Assembly: GCF_021730615.1 (NCBI RefSeq)
Contig: NZ_JAJLMN010000001.1
Span: 2,553,501 to 2,617,500, forward strand
DNA length: 64,000 bases
Origin: Lichenibacterium dinghuense
GTDB taxonomy: Bacteria > Pseudomonadota > Alphaproteobacteria > Rhizobiales > Beijerinckiaceae
Direction: 5' to 3'
The notes beneath the pieces were generated by a model, which was not told the origin of the DNA, searched no databases, and saw nothing but the letters and a program-made list of their open reading frames with translations. Shown in pieces: positions 36,639-44,886 of the stretch. Position 1 is the stretch's first letter. Each line of letters starts with the position of its first letter. The translations under genes and the position numbers were made by a program.

Positions 36639-37307
36639 TCACCGTCGATGAGTAGGCAGGCGGCCCAGGGCGCAGGCGAACAGTACCGCGGATGGCGCGA
36701 GGAGGCCGAGCCTGCCCACGGCCGGGGCGACCATCCCGGCGAGGAGGCCGCCGATGGCGAACGCCGCGAGTCGCGATGAGGACCGCCGAAGCATCTCGGC
36801 TATCGGCGGATGGTGCGGACCCATCCTCCCGACGCGGACCAGGCGGCCCACCGCGATCCCCAGATCCGTCAATGTGCCGGTGAGGTGCGTGGTGCGGACG
36901 CGGTCGCCCAGACAGAGGGAGGAGGAGGCGTTCTGGACACCCATGGCGAAGGCCGACAGCGCGAGCATGACGGCGACGTCGTTGGAGCCCCCATCGCCCA
37001 CCACACCGGCGCCGATCAAGCTCACCGCCTCGATCACCAGGAGCAACGGCAAACGTTCGACCTGCCTGTCCGAAGTACGATCCCCGACCAGGAGCCCCGC
37101 GACCGATGCTCCGGAAGCGAACGCGAACAAGGCCCCGAGAGCCGCCATGCCGACCGCGAGCCGGCCTCGCGCGAGGTCGTGCACAAGCATCGATGTCGTC
37201 CCGGTCATGTGCGAGGCGAAACGGCCGACCACGATGAGGGTGAGCCCGTCCACGCTGCCGGCAACGAACGTTAGCGCGACAGCTACGGTTGAGGGTTGGA
37301 ACTTCAA
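36639..37307 (-). CDS. YoaK/DUF1275 family membrane protein
   Basis: 222 residues with about six hydrophobic segments. FVAGSVDGLTLIVVGRFASHMTGTTS and FAMGVQNASSSLCLGDRVRTTHLTGTLTDLG match DUF1275 (YoaK) positions (split here: VQNASSS, TTHLTGTLTDLG). Transport role not known. It starts at a TTG overlapping the stop of the upstream truncated gene (TTGA), so it lies behind the fluoride riboswitch at 37709-37758 and may be fluoride-inducible. Confidence 0.82.
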   Translation of the reverse strand: MKFQPSTVAVALTFVAGSVDGLTLIVVGRFASHMTGTTSMLVHDLARGRLAVGMAALGALFAFASGASVAGLLVGDRTSDRQVERLPLLLVIEAVSLIGAGVVGDGGSNDVAVMLALSAFAMGVQNASSSLCLGDRVRTTHLTGTLTDLGIAVGRLVRVGRMGPHHPPIAEMLRRSSSRLAAFAIGGLLAGMVAPAVGRLGLLAPSAVLFACALGRLPTHRR

Positions 37308-37621
37308 CGTCTGACCGCGATGCCTTCCTCAAGCTCGAACTTCGGGACAGCCCTCCGGCAAGCGAGCGCGACACCTCCAGGGAGCACGCCGATGGGGATC
37401 GTGGCGGATTCAGTGGCTCGGATCATGGCTCCATCGGTGTCCAGGGCCGAGGCGGTCAGGCGAGCCGTCCGCGAATGGTCAGGCATGGGCCTCGGAGAGC
37501 CCGGCCCTTGGCCGCGCTGGACCCTTTCCTCGAACTGCTGGATTAGTCCCTGGATCAGGGGTGACAGCGCGAGCACGGTCGCGACCTGAGCGACCTGCAG
37601 CGAGGCGTCGCGCAAGTTCAC
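37304..37621 (-). pseudogene. truncated hydrogenase-4/complex-I-like membrane subunit (HyfC/NuoH-like)
   Basis: 105 codons from a GTG at 37621. The start LQVAQVATVLALSPLIQGLI, then ERVQRGQGP, matches the N-terminal helix and following basic loop of HyfC/HycD/NuoH-type subunits (APLLxGLIxxxKARxQxRxGP). Complete proteins are about 300 residues. After ~45 residues the similarity is lost, so this is a remnant after deletion. Low-to-moderate certainty because the similarity is short. Confidence 0.45.
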
Positions 37622-37671
37622 GCCCCACCCGTCGTGGGTCCCGGCTCACTTCGGAAGACAAGGTCCGCCAT
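37618..37671 (-). CDS. 17-codon ORF behind fluoride riboswitch
   Basis: MADLVFRSEPGPTTGGA. It has the only strong ribosome site of this leader (GGAAGGAG, 10 nt before the ATG), and its stop overlaps the GTG of the truncated membrane-subunit gene. It is either a leader peptide or a leftover of a deleted upstream gene. Confidence 0.4.
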   Translation of the reverse strand: MADLVFRSEPGPTTGGA

Positions 37672-37708
37672 CTTCGCCCGCACTCCTTCCTCCCCGAGAT
37701 CGAGGATC

Positions 37709-37758
37709 GGAAGGAGTCATCGGCCCAACGGGCGGTTACAAGGCGGACCCCACCGCCT
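37709..37758 (-). ncRNA. fluoride riboswitch 1 (crcB motif), slightly degenerate
   Basis: On the minus strand: GGCGGTGGGGTCCGCC (stem 1 with the G-G-x-G-A-T-G core changed to GGTG), TAACCGCCC, then GGGCCGATGACTCCTTCC. Order and spacing match the crcB RNA motif. The 3' arm ACTCCTTCC is perfectly complementary over 9 nt to the downstream ribosome site at 37682-37690. The A-to-G change in the conserved GATG suggests reduced function. Confidence 0.75.
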
Positions 37759-38160
37759 GCTTGAAGCGAGCGGATTGAAATGCGCTTCGTGAACGTTGTC
37801 AATCGAGCCGAAGGTGGTTCCACGTCGGAAGCCGCGGGATCCTACGGCACGACGGGGGCGGACGCATGATCCCGGCGATCCCGGCCTCGATCCAGGATGC
37901 GTGGACCGTCGAGCGACGGCGCCGATCGGGGAGCGAGCGCAAGCGTGGCGTCCTCCCGTCCGTCGACGGGTCGCACCCACCTCGACACCCGCGGCGTCCG
38001 GTCGGACCAGGGGAGGGGCGCGCAGCCGGCGGACGCAGCTTCGCGTCCCCGCGAGGCGGATGATCGTCGAAGGGAAGGGGCGGCCGATTTCCCTCGCGAA
38101 GATCTTCCGCGGAGCGCACCACGCCATGGAACAGGGCGCCGCGACGTGGCATTCTATCCC
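37759..38160. other. region between two divergent fluoride riboswitches
   Basis: About 400 nt with no supported gene; promoters for both riboswitch transcripts must lie here. Open frames look like shadows. Confidence 0.35.
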
Positions 38161-38213
38161 TGGGTGATGGAGTTCACCCTCAACCGCCCTTCCCGGGCTG
38201 ATGACTCCTACGC
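38161..38213 (+). ncRNA. fluoride riboswitch 2 (crcB motif)
   Basis: GGGTGATGGAGTTCACCC, then TCAACCGCCC, then GGGCTGATGACTCCTACG: a full match to the crcB consensus (GATGG, TTC-closing stem, AACCGCC, CTGATGACTCCTAC). It ends 64 nt before the uspA start. A stem between 38243-38255 and 38264-38276 would cover the uspA ribosome site. Confidence 0.93.
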
Positions 38214-38276
38214 AGCGTGAGGCATCGCGCGCGTGGGGGAACGTTTCCCTTCTCCGCGGCGATGGAAGGAGGGAAC

Positions 38277-39062
38277 ATGACGGAATACAAGGACATCCTG
38301 GTCTTCCTCGACGTGGGCGAGGACTGCGCGGCGCGCACCGACGTGGCCGTCCATCTCGCGGCGCGACACGGGGCGCGTCTCGTCGGCGTCGACGTCGGCA
38401 CGCCGGCGGCCTCCGAGGGACACTGGCGCGACCGGGCGCTGGGCCTCCGGGAGGCCTTCGAGACCAAGGCCCGCTCGGCGAACGTCGCGACGACCTTCCG
38501 GGTCGCAGCCCCCGAAGCCCGGGTCGCGCACGACTTCGGCGCCCATTGCGCCGACCTGATCGTCGCGACCCAACCCCATCCCGACGCGGAGCACCTCTCC
38601 GCGAAGGCCGTCCCGAGGGACGTGCTCGTCGGCGCGGGCGTTCCGATGTTGCTGCTCCCGACGGGATGGCGTTCCCGCGAAACGCTCGGCCGCCGCCTAC
38701 TGATCGCCTGGAACTTCAGCCGCGAGGCGACCCGCGCCGTCCACGACGCGATGCCGCTGCTCGCGGCGGCAGAGAAGGTGTTCCTGTTCCTGTTCGAGCA
38801 GGACTTCGACAGGAGGCGATTGGACGTCACCGACGTGAAGGAGCACCTCGAACGCCACGGCGCCAAGGTCGAGGTGTCGGGCTGGCAGGACACGGGCGAG
38901 GTGGAGGTGGCGAGCGCGATGTTCGCCGGGCTGGACCGCGACGAGGTCGACCTCATCGTCGCCGGCGCCTACGGGCGGTCCCCCCTCGCCGAGACGATGT
39001 TCGGCGGCACCACGGAAACGCTTCTGAACAACGTTTCCATGCCCGTGTTGCTGTCCCACTGA
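38277..39062 (+). CDS. tandem universal stress protein (UspA family)
   Basis: 261 residues with two Usp-type halves: KDILVFLDVGEDCAARTDVA at the start and LLIAWNFSREATRAVHDAMP near residue 140. The second half ends GGTTETLLNNVSMPVLLSH, which holds the usual ATP-binding tail region. GGAAGGAGGG lies just before the ATG. It is preceded by a fluoride riboswitch; UspA genes are among the documented targets of this riboswitch class. Its stop overlaps the GTPase start by 1 nt (TGATG). Confidence 0.92.
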   Translation: MTEYKDILVFLDVGEDCAARTDVAVHLAARHGARLVGVDVGTPAASEGHWRDRALGLREAFETKARSANVATTFRVAAPEARVAHDFGAHCADLIVATQPHPDAEHLSAKAVPRDVLVGAGVPMLLLPTGWRSRETLGRRLLIAWNFSREATRAVHDAMPLLAAAEKVFLFLFEQDFDRRRLDVTDVKEHLERHGAKVEVSGWQDTGEVEVASAMFAGLDRDEVDLIVAGAYGRSPLAETMFGGTTETLLNNVSMPVLLSH

Positions 39063-40849
39063 TGCGGCCTCGGGCGGGGATCGTCGGGGCGCCCCCGCGC
39101 GGCGAGGCGGCGGGGCTGATCGCCGAGGCACTCGCCGTCGCACGCGGCCTTCCCGGCGTCGACCCCGCTCGCGACCGCCTCGAAGAGCTCGCTCGACGCC
39201 TCGACGACGATCGGTTCCGGCTCGGCGTCGTCGGGCAGTTCAAGCGTGGCAAGAGCACGCTCCTCAATGCGCTGGTGGGCGAGGCGCTGATGCCGACCTC
39301 CGTGTTGCCCGCGACGGCCGTCGCCACCACGGTCGCCGGCGGGTCCTCGTACGGCCTGGACATCGTCCACCGCGACGGTCGTGTCGAGCGTCGGGCCGTC
39401 GCGGATGGCGCGGCGCTCGGCACGGAGTTGGCCAGGCTGGTGACGGAGGCCGGGAACCCCGGCAACGTGCTTGGCCTGGCGCAGGTCGACGCGAGGGTCC
39501 CATCCGGCCTGCTCGGCGAGGGCGTCGTGCTGGTCGACACGCCGGGCATCGGTTCGACGCATCGCCACAACACGGACGCGGCCCGCGCGGCCCTGTCCAC
39601 GTGCGACGCCGTCCTGGTCGTGTTCTCGACCGACCTGCCGATCGGGGAGGGCGAGGTCGCCTACCTCGACGAGATCCGTGCGGTCACCCCGACGACGCTC
39701 GTCGTCATGACGAAGGCGGACCTCGCGGTCGGCGACGACCTGGAACTGCTGGTCCACTTCCTACGCGGGCGACTGGCCGAGGCGTCGCCCGACGCCGCGG
39801 CACCGGACGTCTGGGTGGTCTCGGCCCGCGACGCCATAGCGGCCAAGTCCCACGGCGACGCCGACGCGCTCTCCCGATCGGGTCTCGCGTCGCTCGAACG
39901 CCACCTCGTCGAGGTCCTGGCCCGGGACAAGGGGGCCCTCCTCGTCGCGGCGGTCGTCGGCAAGGCGGCGCGATCGGTCGTCGCCCTGCGCTCGACGATC
40001 GCGCTGCGGTACGTCGCCCTCGGACTGACCCGCGAGGAACTCGACCGTAGGACGACCGTCTTCAAGGACGCCGTCGATGCGCTGGCGGAAAGGCGGAAGT
40101 GGGCCCGGGATCTCCTGTCGGGCGACCATCGCCGCGCGGTCGCCGCGCTCGACCGGGCATGCGACGCACTGCACGTCGAGGCCTCGGGATCCCTCCACGC
40201 GGCGCTTGAACGAGCCTCGCTCCCGGCGACGACCCCCGAAGCGGGCGAGGGGAGGCTGGCGTCCGCGGTCTCCGCCTTCTTCACCGGGGCTCGGGCGGGG
40301 TTGGTCGCGCGGGCCGAGGCCGACGTCGCCTCGGCCGTCGAGGCGCAGAGATCGCGCCGCGACGAGATCGTGAGGGAGATCGCGGGCGCGGCCGAGGTGA
40401 TCATGGGCATCGAGCGTCGGACCGAGGTCCAACCGGAGGGTGGGCCCCCGTTGCGCGAGCCTTACTGGGTCGCCTCCGGACACACGGACACGATGGGTTC
40501 CCTGACCGTCGACGGGATCGCCCGACTGTTGCCCCGACGTCTGCGGCATGCGAGGGCGCGGAGACGGCTCCGCGCCGGCCTGGACGCGGCGATCGTCCGC
40601 AACCTGTCGAGCCTCCAATGGGCGGTCCGCCAGTGGCTGGAGGACGCGTTTCGGCAGTGGGCTTCCAAAATCGAGGACGAGATCGAGAACGAGATCAGGG
40701 TCGTGGACGCCGCGCTGTCCTACGCGCGGGAAAGGAATGCGCTCACGGCGAGCGGTATCGACGAGGAGCGCGAGGCCCTCGCATCGGCCACCGCCACGCT
40801 CGAATCGCTGGAACTCGCCATGATCAACCTCGGCCGACGCTTGCGGTGA
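39062..40849 (+). CDS. dynamin-family large GTPase
   Basis: 595 residues. G1 GQFKRGKST (about 58-66), switch threonine region LPATAVATT, G3 DTPG (159-162) and G4 TKAD (217-220), followed by a long helical stalk. This is the plan of bacterial dynamin-like proteins, which remodel or protect membranes. It starts in the uspA stop, so it is translated with uspA behind the fluoride riboswitch. I know of no established link between dynamin-like proteins and fluoride. Confidence 0.88.
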   Translation: MRPRAGIVGAPPRGEAAGLIAEALAVARGLPGVDPARDRLEELARRLDDDRFRLGVVGQFKRGKSTLLNALVGEALMPTSVLPATAVATTVAGGSSYGLDIVHRDGRVERRAVADGAALGTELARLVTEAGNPGNVLGLAQVDARVPSGLLGEGVVLVDTPGIGSTHRHNTDAARAALSTCDAVLVVFSTDLPIGEGEVAYLDEIRAVTPTTLVVMTKADLAVGDDLELLVHFLRGRLAEASPDAAAPDVWVVSARDAIAAKSHGDADALSRSGLASLERHLVEVLARDKGALLVAAVVGKAARSVVALRSTIALRYVALGLTREELDRRTTVFKDAVDALAERRKWARDLLSGDHRRAVAALDRACDALHVEASGSLHAALERASLPATTPEAGEGRLASAVSAFFTGARAGLVARAEADVASAVEAQRSRRDEIVREIAGAAEVIMGIERRTEVQPEGGPPLREPYWVASGHTDTMGSLTVDGIARLLPRRLRHARARRRLRAGLDAAIVRNLSSLQWAVRQWLEDAFRQWASKIEDEIENEIRVVDAALSYARERNALTASGIDEEREALASATATLESLELAMINLGRRLR

Positions 40850-41039
40850 CTCATCCGAGCTGGGGCAGCGCGGGATCCTGAACGAGGGTGAGCGGGTGAA
40901 CCCAACGATGAACGGGGGCGAAGCCATCACGTGTCATCGCCTCCGACGATACGGGGACGATCCATGAACCGGCGCGATGCGGGGACGCCACCCGCGCCAC
41001 CCCGGCACCGACCGCATTCGACGTCGGGGCCGTTCGGCC

Positions 41040-41207
41040 TCAGACCTCCTCCAAGAGCGCTTCGAGGCTCGCTATCTCGCGCTCGAGGTGTTCCTGGCGC
41101 GTCTTGGCGTCCACCTCGGGTTCGCCGCTTTCACCTGTTCCGGAACCCAAGCTCTCGAGTTCGGCCCGGTGTTCCACGATCTTGGCCTTGATCTCGTCCT
41201 TGGTCAT
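41040..41207 (-). CDS. small coiled-coil protein
   Basis: 55 residues, MTKDEIKAKIVEHRAELESL then a KTRQEHLEREIASLEALLEE helix. Entirely helical and charged; heptad pattern visible. GGGGAGAGC precedes the ATG. No family assigned. It converges on the GTPase gene. Confidence 0.6.
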   Translation of the reverse strand: MTKDEIKAKIVEHRAELESLGSGTGESGEPEVDAKTRQEHLEREIASLEALLEEV

Positions 41208-41463
41208 GGCGCTCTCCCCCCCGCGGCGGTCGACGCACATTGACGTCGATGCCCGCGTGGAGGTTGGAATATTTCGTCGCCCGTCCGCAAGCCAGAACGG
41301 CGCCTTCCGTCGGGGGATGGTGCGGTCCTCGGGCGTGCATGCGGGAGCGCGGGAGCCCGCCATTGCAACATCCCGCCATCGATGGGCCACGCGCCACCCC
41401 CACGTCGAACGACACGACGTCCGCCGCCGGAACCAGCGTGAGACCAACCCGCGCGATGAACCC

Positions 41464-41781
41464 TCAGGGTATCACGTTGGACGCCGGAGGTTGTCCGACC
41501 TGGACGGCCCAGCTTTCGCGGAGCAAATTGGCTTCCAGCACACCCACGAAATGGGCCTCGTACCAGGAGGGCCGACGCGCTTCCCCGGGCGCAGTCGTCA
41601 TTGTGACCATGGTCACGCGGAAATAGCGCTCGTCCATGGTCCTGAGGACGGCGTCGATGATCCCGGCCCGTGCGATCTCGACCTGCGCGAACGGCATGCA
41701 GTCGACGGGCGTGAAGTGTTCGCCCTCTACTAGGAACTCACCATTGTGCCCACGGTCTGCGTCGAACTCGACTCGCGCCAT
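41464..41781 (-). CDS. hypothetical protein
   Basis: 105 residues, MARVEFDADRGHNGEFLVEG then TMDERYFRVTMVTMTTAP. Balanced, cytosolic composition and a plausible ribosome site (GGGACGGGG). No family recognised. It lies 187 nt downstream of the 46-codon ORF controlled by riboswitch 3, on the same strand, so it may belong to that transcript. Confidence 0.55.
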   Translation of the reverse strand: MARVEFDADRGHNGEFLVEGEHFTPVDCMPFAQVEIARAGIIDAVLRTMDERYFRVTMVTMTTAPGEARRPSWYEAHFVGVLEANLLRESWAVQVGQPPASNVIP

Positions 41782-41967
41782 CGTCCCCGTCCCAATCATC
41801 GATCTAGAAGCCCGGCATACTCGGTGAAGGACCTCGCCGCGCCGGAGGGGCCGCCACGGCCGACCACGGTCCTCGTCGACCGCTCGCCGGAAGAGGAGAC
41901 CGGCTCCGGCGCGCGACGTTGAACCCCGGACCCGATCAAGGGCGGCCCTTCGACGTTGGAGACCGGC

Positions 41968-42108
41968 CTACGTCACCAACCCCGACCCAAGACGCGAGGG
42001 CCGGCGATGGTCGGGCAGGGAGTTCGGACGCACAACCTTGGGAACGGCGAAGGTGGGCCGATGCCGGGCAACCAAGAGGGAAGCGCACAAAATCATCATC
42101 GCGAGCAT
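41968..42108 (-). CDS. 46-residue ORF immediately downstream of fluoride riboswitch 3
   Basis: MLAMMILCASLLVARHRPTF is followed by a basic tail. The first ~14 residues are hydrophobic, suggesting a membrane anchor or signal peptide. The ribosome site GTAGGAG (42115-42121 on the plus strand as its complement) is 6 nt before the ATG and is exactly complementary to the riboswitch arm CTCCTAC, which is the best evidence that this is the regulated gene. No family known. It could also be the leftover start of a lost gene. Confidence 0.5.
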   Translation of the reverse strand: MLAMMILCASLLVARHRPTFAVPKVVRPNSLPDHRRPSRLGSGLVT

Positions 42109-42136
42109 GGCGATCTCCTACCCAGCACGAGCATGG

Positions 42137-42185
42137 TGTAGGAGTCATCAGCCTGACGGCGCTTTCGGGGGACCCCATCCCCATC
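42137..42185 (-). ncRNA. fluoride riboswitch 3 (crcB motif)
   Basis: On the minus strand: GGGGATGGGGTCCCC, then AAAGCGCC (consensus AACCGCC), then CAGGCTGATGACTCCTAC. The match is good with one change in the central box. Its 3' arm CTCCTAC pairs perfectly (7 nt) with the ribosome site GTAGGAG of the 46-codon ORF. Confidence 0.88.
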
Positions 42186-42514
42186 GACGTTCGATATGGG
42201 AGACGTCGGGAGGCCGTCAAGTCGCGAACGGAAGCGACGACGGGCATCGCTCCGCCGAGCGACGGGCCGACCCATGCCGTCGCACCGGATCTTCCGGCAT
42301 CCGTGGTCGGCCCTGGTGACTGTCGGACATGGAAGTGGGATCATGAGCCCTCACCGATTCCGGCACCCGTCATCCAACAGATGCTAGCTTCCACCAGCGC
42401 TTGGAACCCTCCCGATCTCCATCCATCGCAGGCTCGGCCGTCGACGGGGACGGATGGTCGCGATCCGTCGAAGGCCCTCGCCATCGACGAAGTCCGTCCG
42501 ATCTGAAAGCCTCG
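42186..42514. other. no supported gene
   Basis: About 330 nt between riboswitch 3 and the divergent RpiR gene. It should contain two divergent promoters. No clear motif seen. Confidence 0.35.
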
Positions 42515-43447
42515 ATGTCGAACCCCCCCGCGCCGTTCACCGCCCGCATCGCGGGCAACATGGGCGCCCTCAGCCGCGCCGAGCGCCGGGTGGCGCATGT
42601 TCTCCGGGATGGTCGGGAGGAGATCCTGTTCGCGTCCGCCTCGGCGCTGGCGAAGAAGGCGGGGACGAGCGACGCCACCGTGGTGCGCACGGTCCGAGCG
42701 CTCGGTTACTCGACGTTCGACGAGTTGCGCCTCGCCATGGCCTCCGAGATGAGGGCCGAACCCTCGCAGGCCGATCGTCTGGCGGCGACCTTGGATGACG
42801 TGGTGCGGGACCCGACGTCGATCCTCGGTCGCACGGTCGCCCAGCATGTCCGGGCCCTGACGAAGATGACCCACGACGTGCCGGCCGCCGATTTCCGGAG
42901 CGTGGTCGACCTGGTCGTGGAAGCCAAGCGCGTCGTCACCTTCGGGATCGGTCCCACGAGCGCCGTGGCCGACTACCTCGTCACGCAGCTGTCACGCTTC
43001 GGCTTCGACGCCTGGAGTTGCACGCGGACGGGCATCCTGTGCGCCGACGACCTCAATCGCCTCCGGCCGGGCGACGCGCTCGTCGTCTTCGCCTACGGCA
43101 CCGGATACGCGGAGCTGGTGGCGCTGCTCCGCGAGGCCGAACGCCTCGGATTGAGGCGCGCCCTGGTGACCGACGACCTGGACCCCCGACTCCGTGAGCC
43201 GTTCGACCCCGTCCTGCTCGTCGCCCGCGGCCGGGCGGACATGCTGAGCATGCACACCGCCACCCTGGGCTTCGTCGAGGCCCTGCTCGTCGGGGCCGCC
43301 GCCAGGAGACCCGACGAAAGCCTGGAGAACCTGCGACGCCTCGGACGCCTGCGCGCCGACATCGCAGGCGGGACGTCGACGGACCTCGCGCCGGGGGCGC
43401 ACGTCGGCCCTCCGACGGACGAGGACCGATCGGGGAGCATGCGATGA
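42515..43447 (+). CDS. RpiR/MurR-family transcriptional regulator
   Basis: 310 residues. An N-terminal HTH_6 domain (LSRAERRVAHVLRDG, ASASALAKKAGTSDATVVRT, residues ~15-75) is followed by a SIS sugar-isomerase-fold domain (~125-260; VVTFGIGPTSAVADYLVTQL, FAYGTGYAELVALL). RpiR proteins usually sense phosphosugars. The stop overlaps the start of the channel gene (ATGA), an unusual partner for this regulator family. Confidence 0.88.
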   Translation: MSNPPAPFTARIAGNMGALSRAERRVAHVLRDGREEILFASASALAKKAGTSDATVVRTVRALGYSTFDELRLAMASEMRAEPSQADRLAATLDDVVRDPTSILGRTVAQHVRALTKMTHDVPAADFRSVVDLVVEAKRVVTFGIGPTSAVADYLVTQLSRFGFDAWSCTRTGILCADDLNRLRPGDALVVFAYGTGYAELVALLREAERLGLRRALVTDDLDPRLREPFDPVLLVARGRADMLSMHTATLGFVEALLVGAAARRPDESLENLRRLGRLRADIAGGTSTDLAPGAHVGPPTDEDRSGSMR

Positions 43448-44571
43448 TCGATCCCTCCAGGGCGGCCGCGTCGCTGCTCGGCGCGGTCGTCGTGCTGATC
43501 TCGCTCCAGGACGCCTTCGAGGTCGTCCTCCTGCCACGCCGCGTCTTCAGGCGCTGGCGCCTGATGCGCGCCTTCTTCGTCGTCACGTGGTGCGCATGGG
43601 GCGCGGTGGGGCGGAGGATGCCGGTGGGTCCCAAACGCGAGGACTACCTGTCCATCTACGGTCCCTTGTCCATGGTGCTCCTGTTCGCCTTCTGGGCGTC
43701 GGGACTGATCGTGGGCTTCGGCCTCATGCAATGGGGTACGGACGCCGGTCCCCCGGCGGATGGGTCGACGACCCTCGCCAGCCGCATGCTGATGAGCGGG
43801 GACGCCTTCTTCACCCTGGGGTACGGCGACGTCGTCCCACGCACGGCGCTGTCGCGCATCCTCGTCATCCTGGAGGCGGGAGTCGGGTTCGGCTTCGTCG
43901 CCCTGACCATCGGCTACCTACCGGTGCTGCACCAGCACTTCTCGGATCGCGACACCCAACTCATCCGCCTCGACGCACGCGCCGGGACGCCGGCTTCGGG
44001 CGCCACCATGCTGTTGCGCTTCGCGACCGAAGCCGATCGCGGTTCGCTCGATGCATGGTTGGCCGAGTGGGAGCTGTGGGCGGCGCGGTTGATCGAAAGC
44101 CACACGTCCTACCCGATGCTGGCCTTCTACCGATCCCAACATCGTGGGCACTCGTGGCTGGCGTCGCTCGCGATGATCCTCGACTGCTGCGTCCTCCTCA
44201 TCGCCAGCGGGCGACCACCGCACCTGCAGGCGTCGGCGACGTTCGCCGCCGCGAGGCGCGTCCTCTCGGAGATCGGCGGCTCGCTCCACATCGCCGTGCG
44301 GGGCACGACCGAGGCGGGGCGCTTTCCTTCGGCCGCCCAGATCGGCGACCTGGCCGTCGCCCTGTCGTCGGCGGGCTGCACCTGGGACGTCGATCACTCC
44401 CGGGTCGAACTCATGGCGGCGTTGCGGGCCACGTACGAACCTCTGCTGGAAAGGTTGTCGTCGTACCTGCTCCTGCCCGTGGTCCCCTGGCGTGACCTCG
44501 ATCCCGAGTCGTCCACGACCGACGACCGATCGAGCCTGATCCGTCGCCTCACACGGGATCCCGCCGGGTAG
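43444..44571 (+). CDS. potassium-channel-family protein (two-TM ion channel)
   Basis: 375 residues. Hydrophobic segments near residues 5-20, 60-85 and 140-160 flank the pore helix and filter FFTLGYGDVVPRT (TxGYGD), the K+ channel selectivity signature. The C-terminal ~220 residues are soluble and helical with no RCK motif that I can see. Membrane protein translated with the RpiR regulator. A role in ion balance during stress is inferred from context only. Confidence 0.85.
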   Translation: MIDPSRAAASLLGAVVVLISLQDAFEVVLLPRRVFRRWRLMRAFFVVTWCAWGAVGRRMPVGPKREDYLSIYGPLSMVLLFAFWASGLIVGFGLMQWGTDAGPPADGSTTLASRMLMSGDAFFTLGYGDVVPRTALSRILVILEAGVGFGFVALTIGYLPVLHQHFSDRDTQLIRLDARAGTPASGATMLLRFATEADRGSLDAWLAEWELWAARLIESHTSYPMLAFYRSQHRGHSWLASLAMILDCCVLLIASGRPPHLQASATFAAARRVLSEIGGSLHIAVRGTTEAGRFPSAAQIGDLAVALSSAGCTWDVDHSRVELMAALRATYEPLLERLSSYLLLPVVPWRDLDPESSTTDDRSSLIRRLTRDPAG

Positions 44572-44760
44572 GTCCGACCCCGTCCCACGAGCCTGCGCTG
44601 CCCCGGAGGGACGCCAGTCCTCGCGAGGCGAAGCGATCGGGCGGCGTCGCGTCGAATGGTTCGAACCTCCCATCCCCGGACGCGGGAGGCTGGAAGCTCC
44701 GTAGCCCGGTTTGGAGGCGGGCGCCCCGAACAGCCCTTCGCTCGTCGGAGAGACGTGGAC

Positions 44761-44860
44761 GGGATGTCGTGAATGCTACATGATGCACCTGGATGAAGCC
44801 AGCACGACATCCCGGCCGGTGGAGGAACGTCCCCGCTCGGGATCGTCGCACCGGCCGGGG
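44761..44860 (+). ncRNA. candidate structured leader RNA upstream of the MFS/phosphatase operon
   Basis: Two long perfect helices share three bases and so compete. GGGATGTCGT (44761-44770) pairs with ACGACATCCC (44804-44813), enclosing a CTGG/CCAG hairpin. CCCGGCCGGTG (44811-44821) pairs with CACCGGCCGGG (44849-44859). The second ends about 27 nt before the MFS start. It does not match the crcB motif or any riboswitch I can recall. Mutually exclusive helices are the hallmark of a switch or attenuator. Confidence 0.45.
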
Positions 44861-44886
44861 CCGCGGGACAGGGCAGGGCATAGGTG

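Noticed and set aside
40850-40940. GTGACTCATCC and GGCGATGACACG near the end of the dynamin gene as a seventh riboswitch
   Set aside because: The motifs are in the wrong order and spacing and the AACCGCC box is missing.
44650-44720. GGTTCGAACC on both strands, suggesting a tRNA T-loop, with a CTCCAAA loop nearby
   Set aside because: No acceptor stem, D-arm or proper T-stem can be formed around it; the palindrome alone explains the match.
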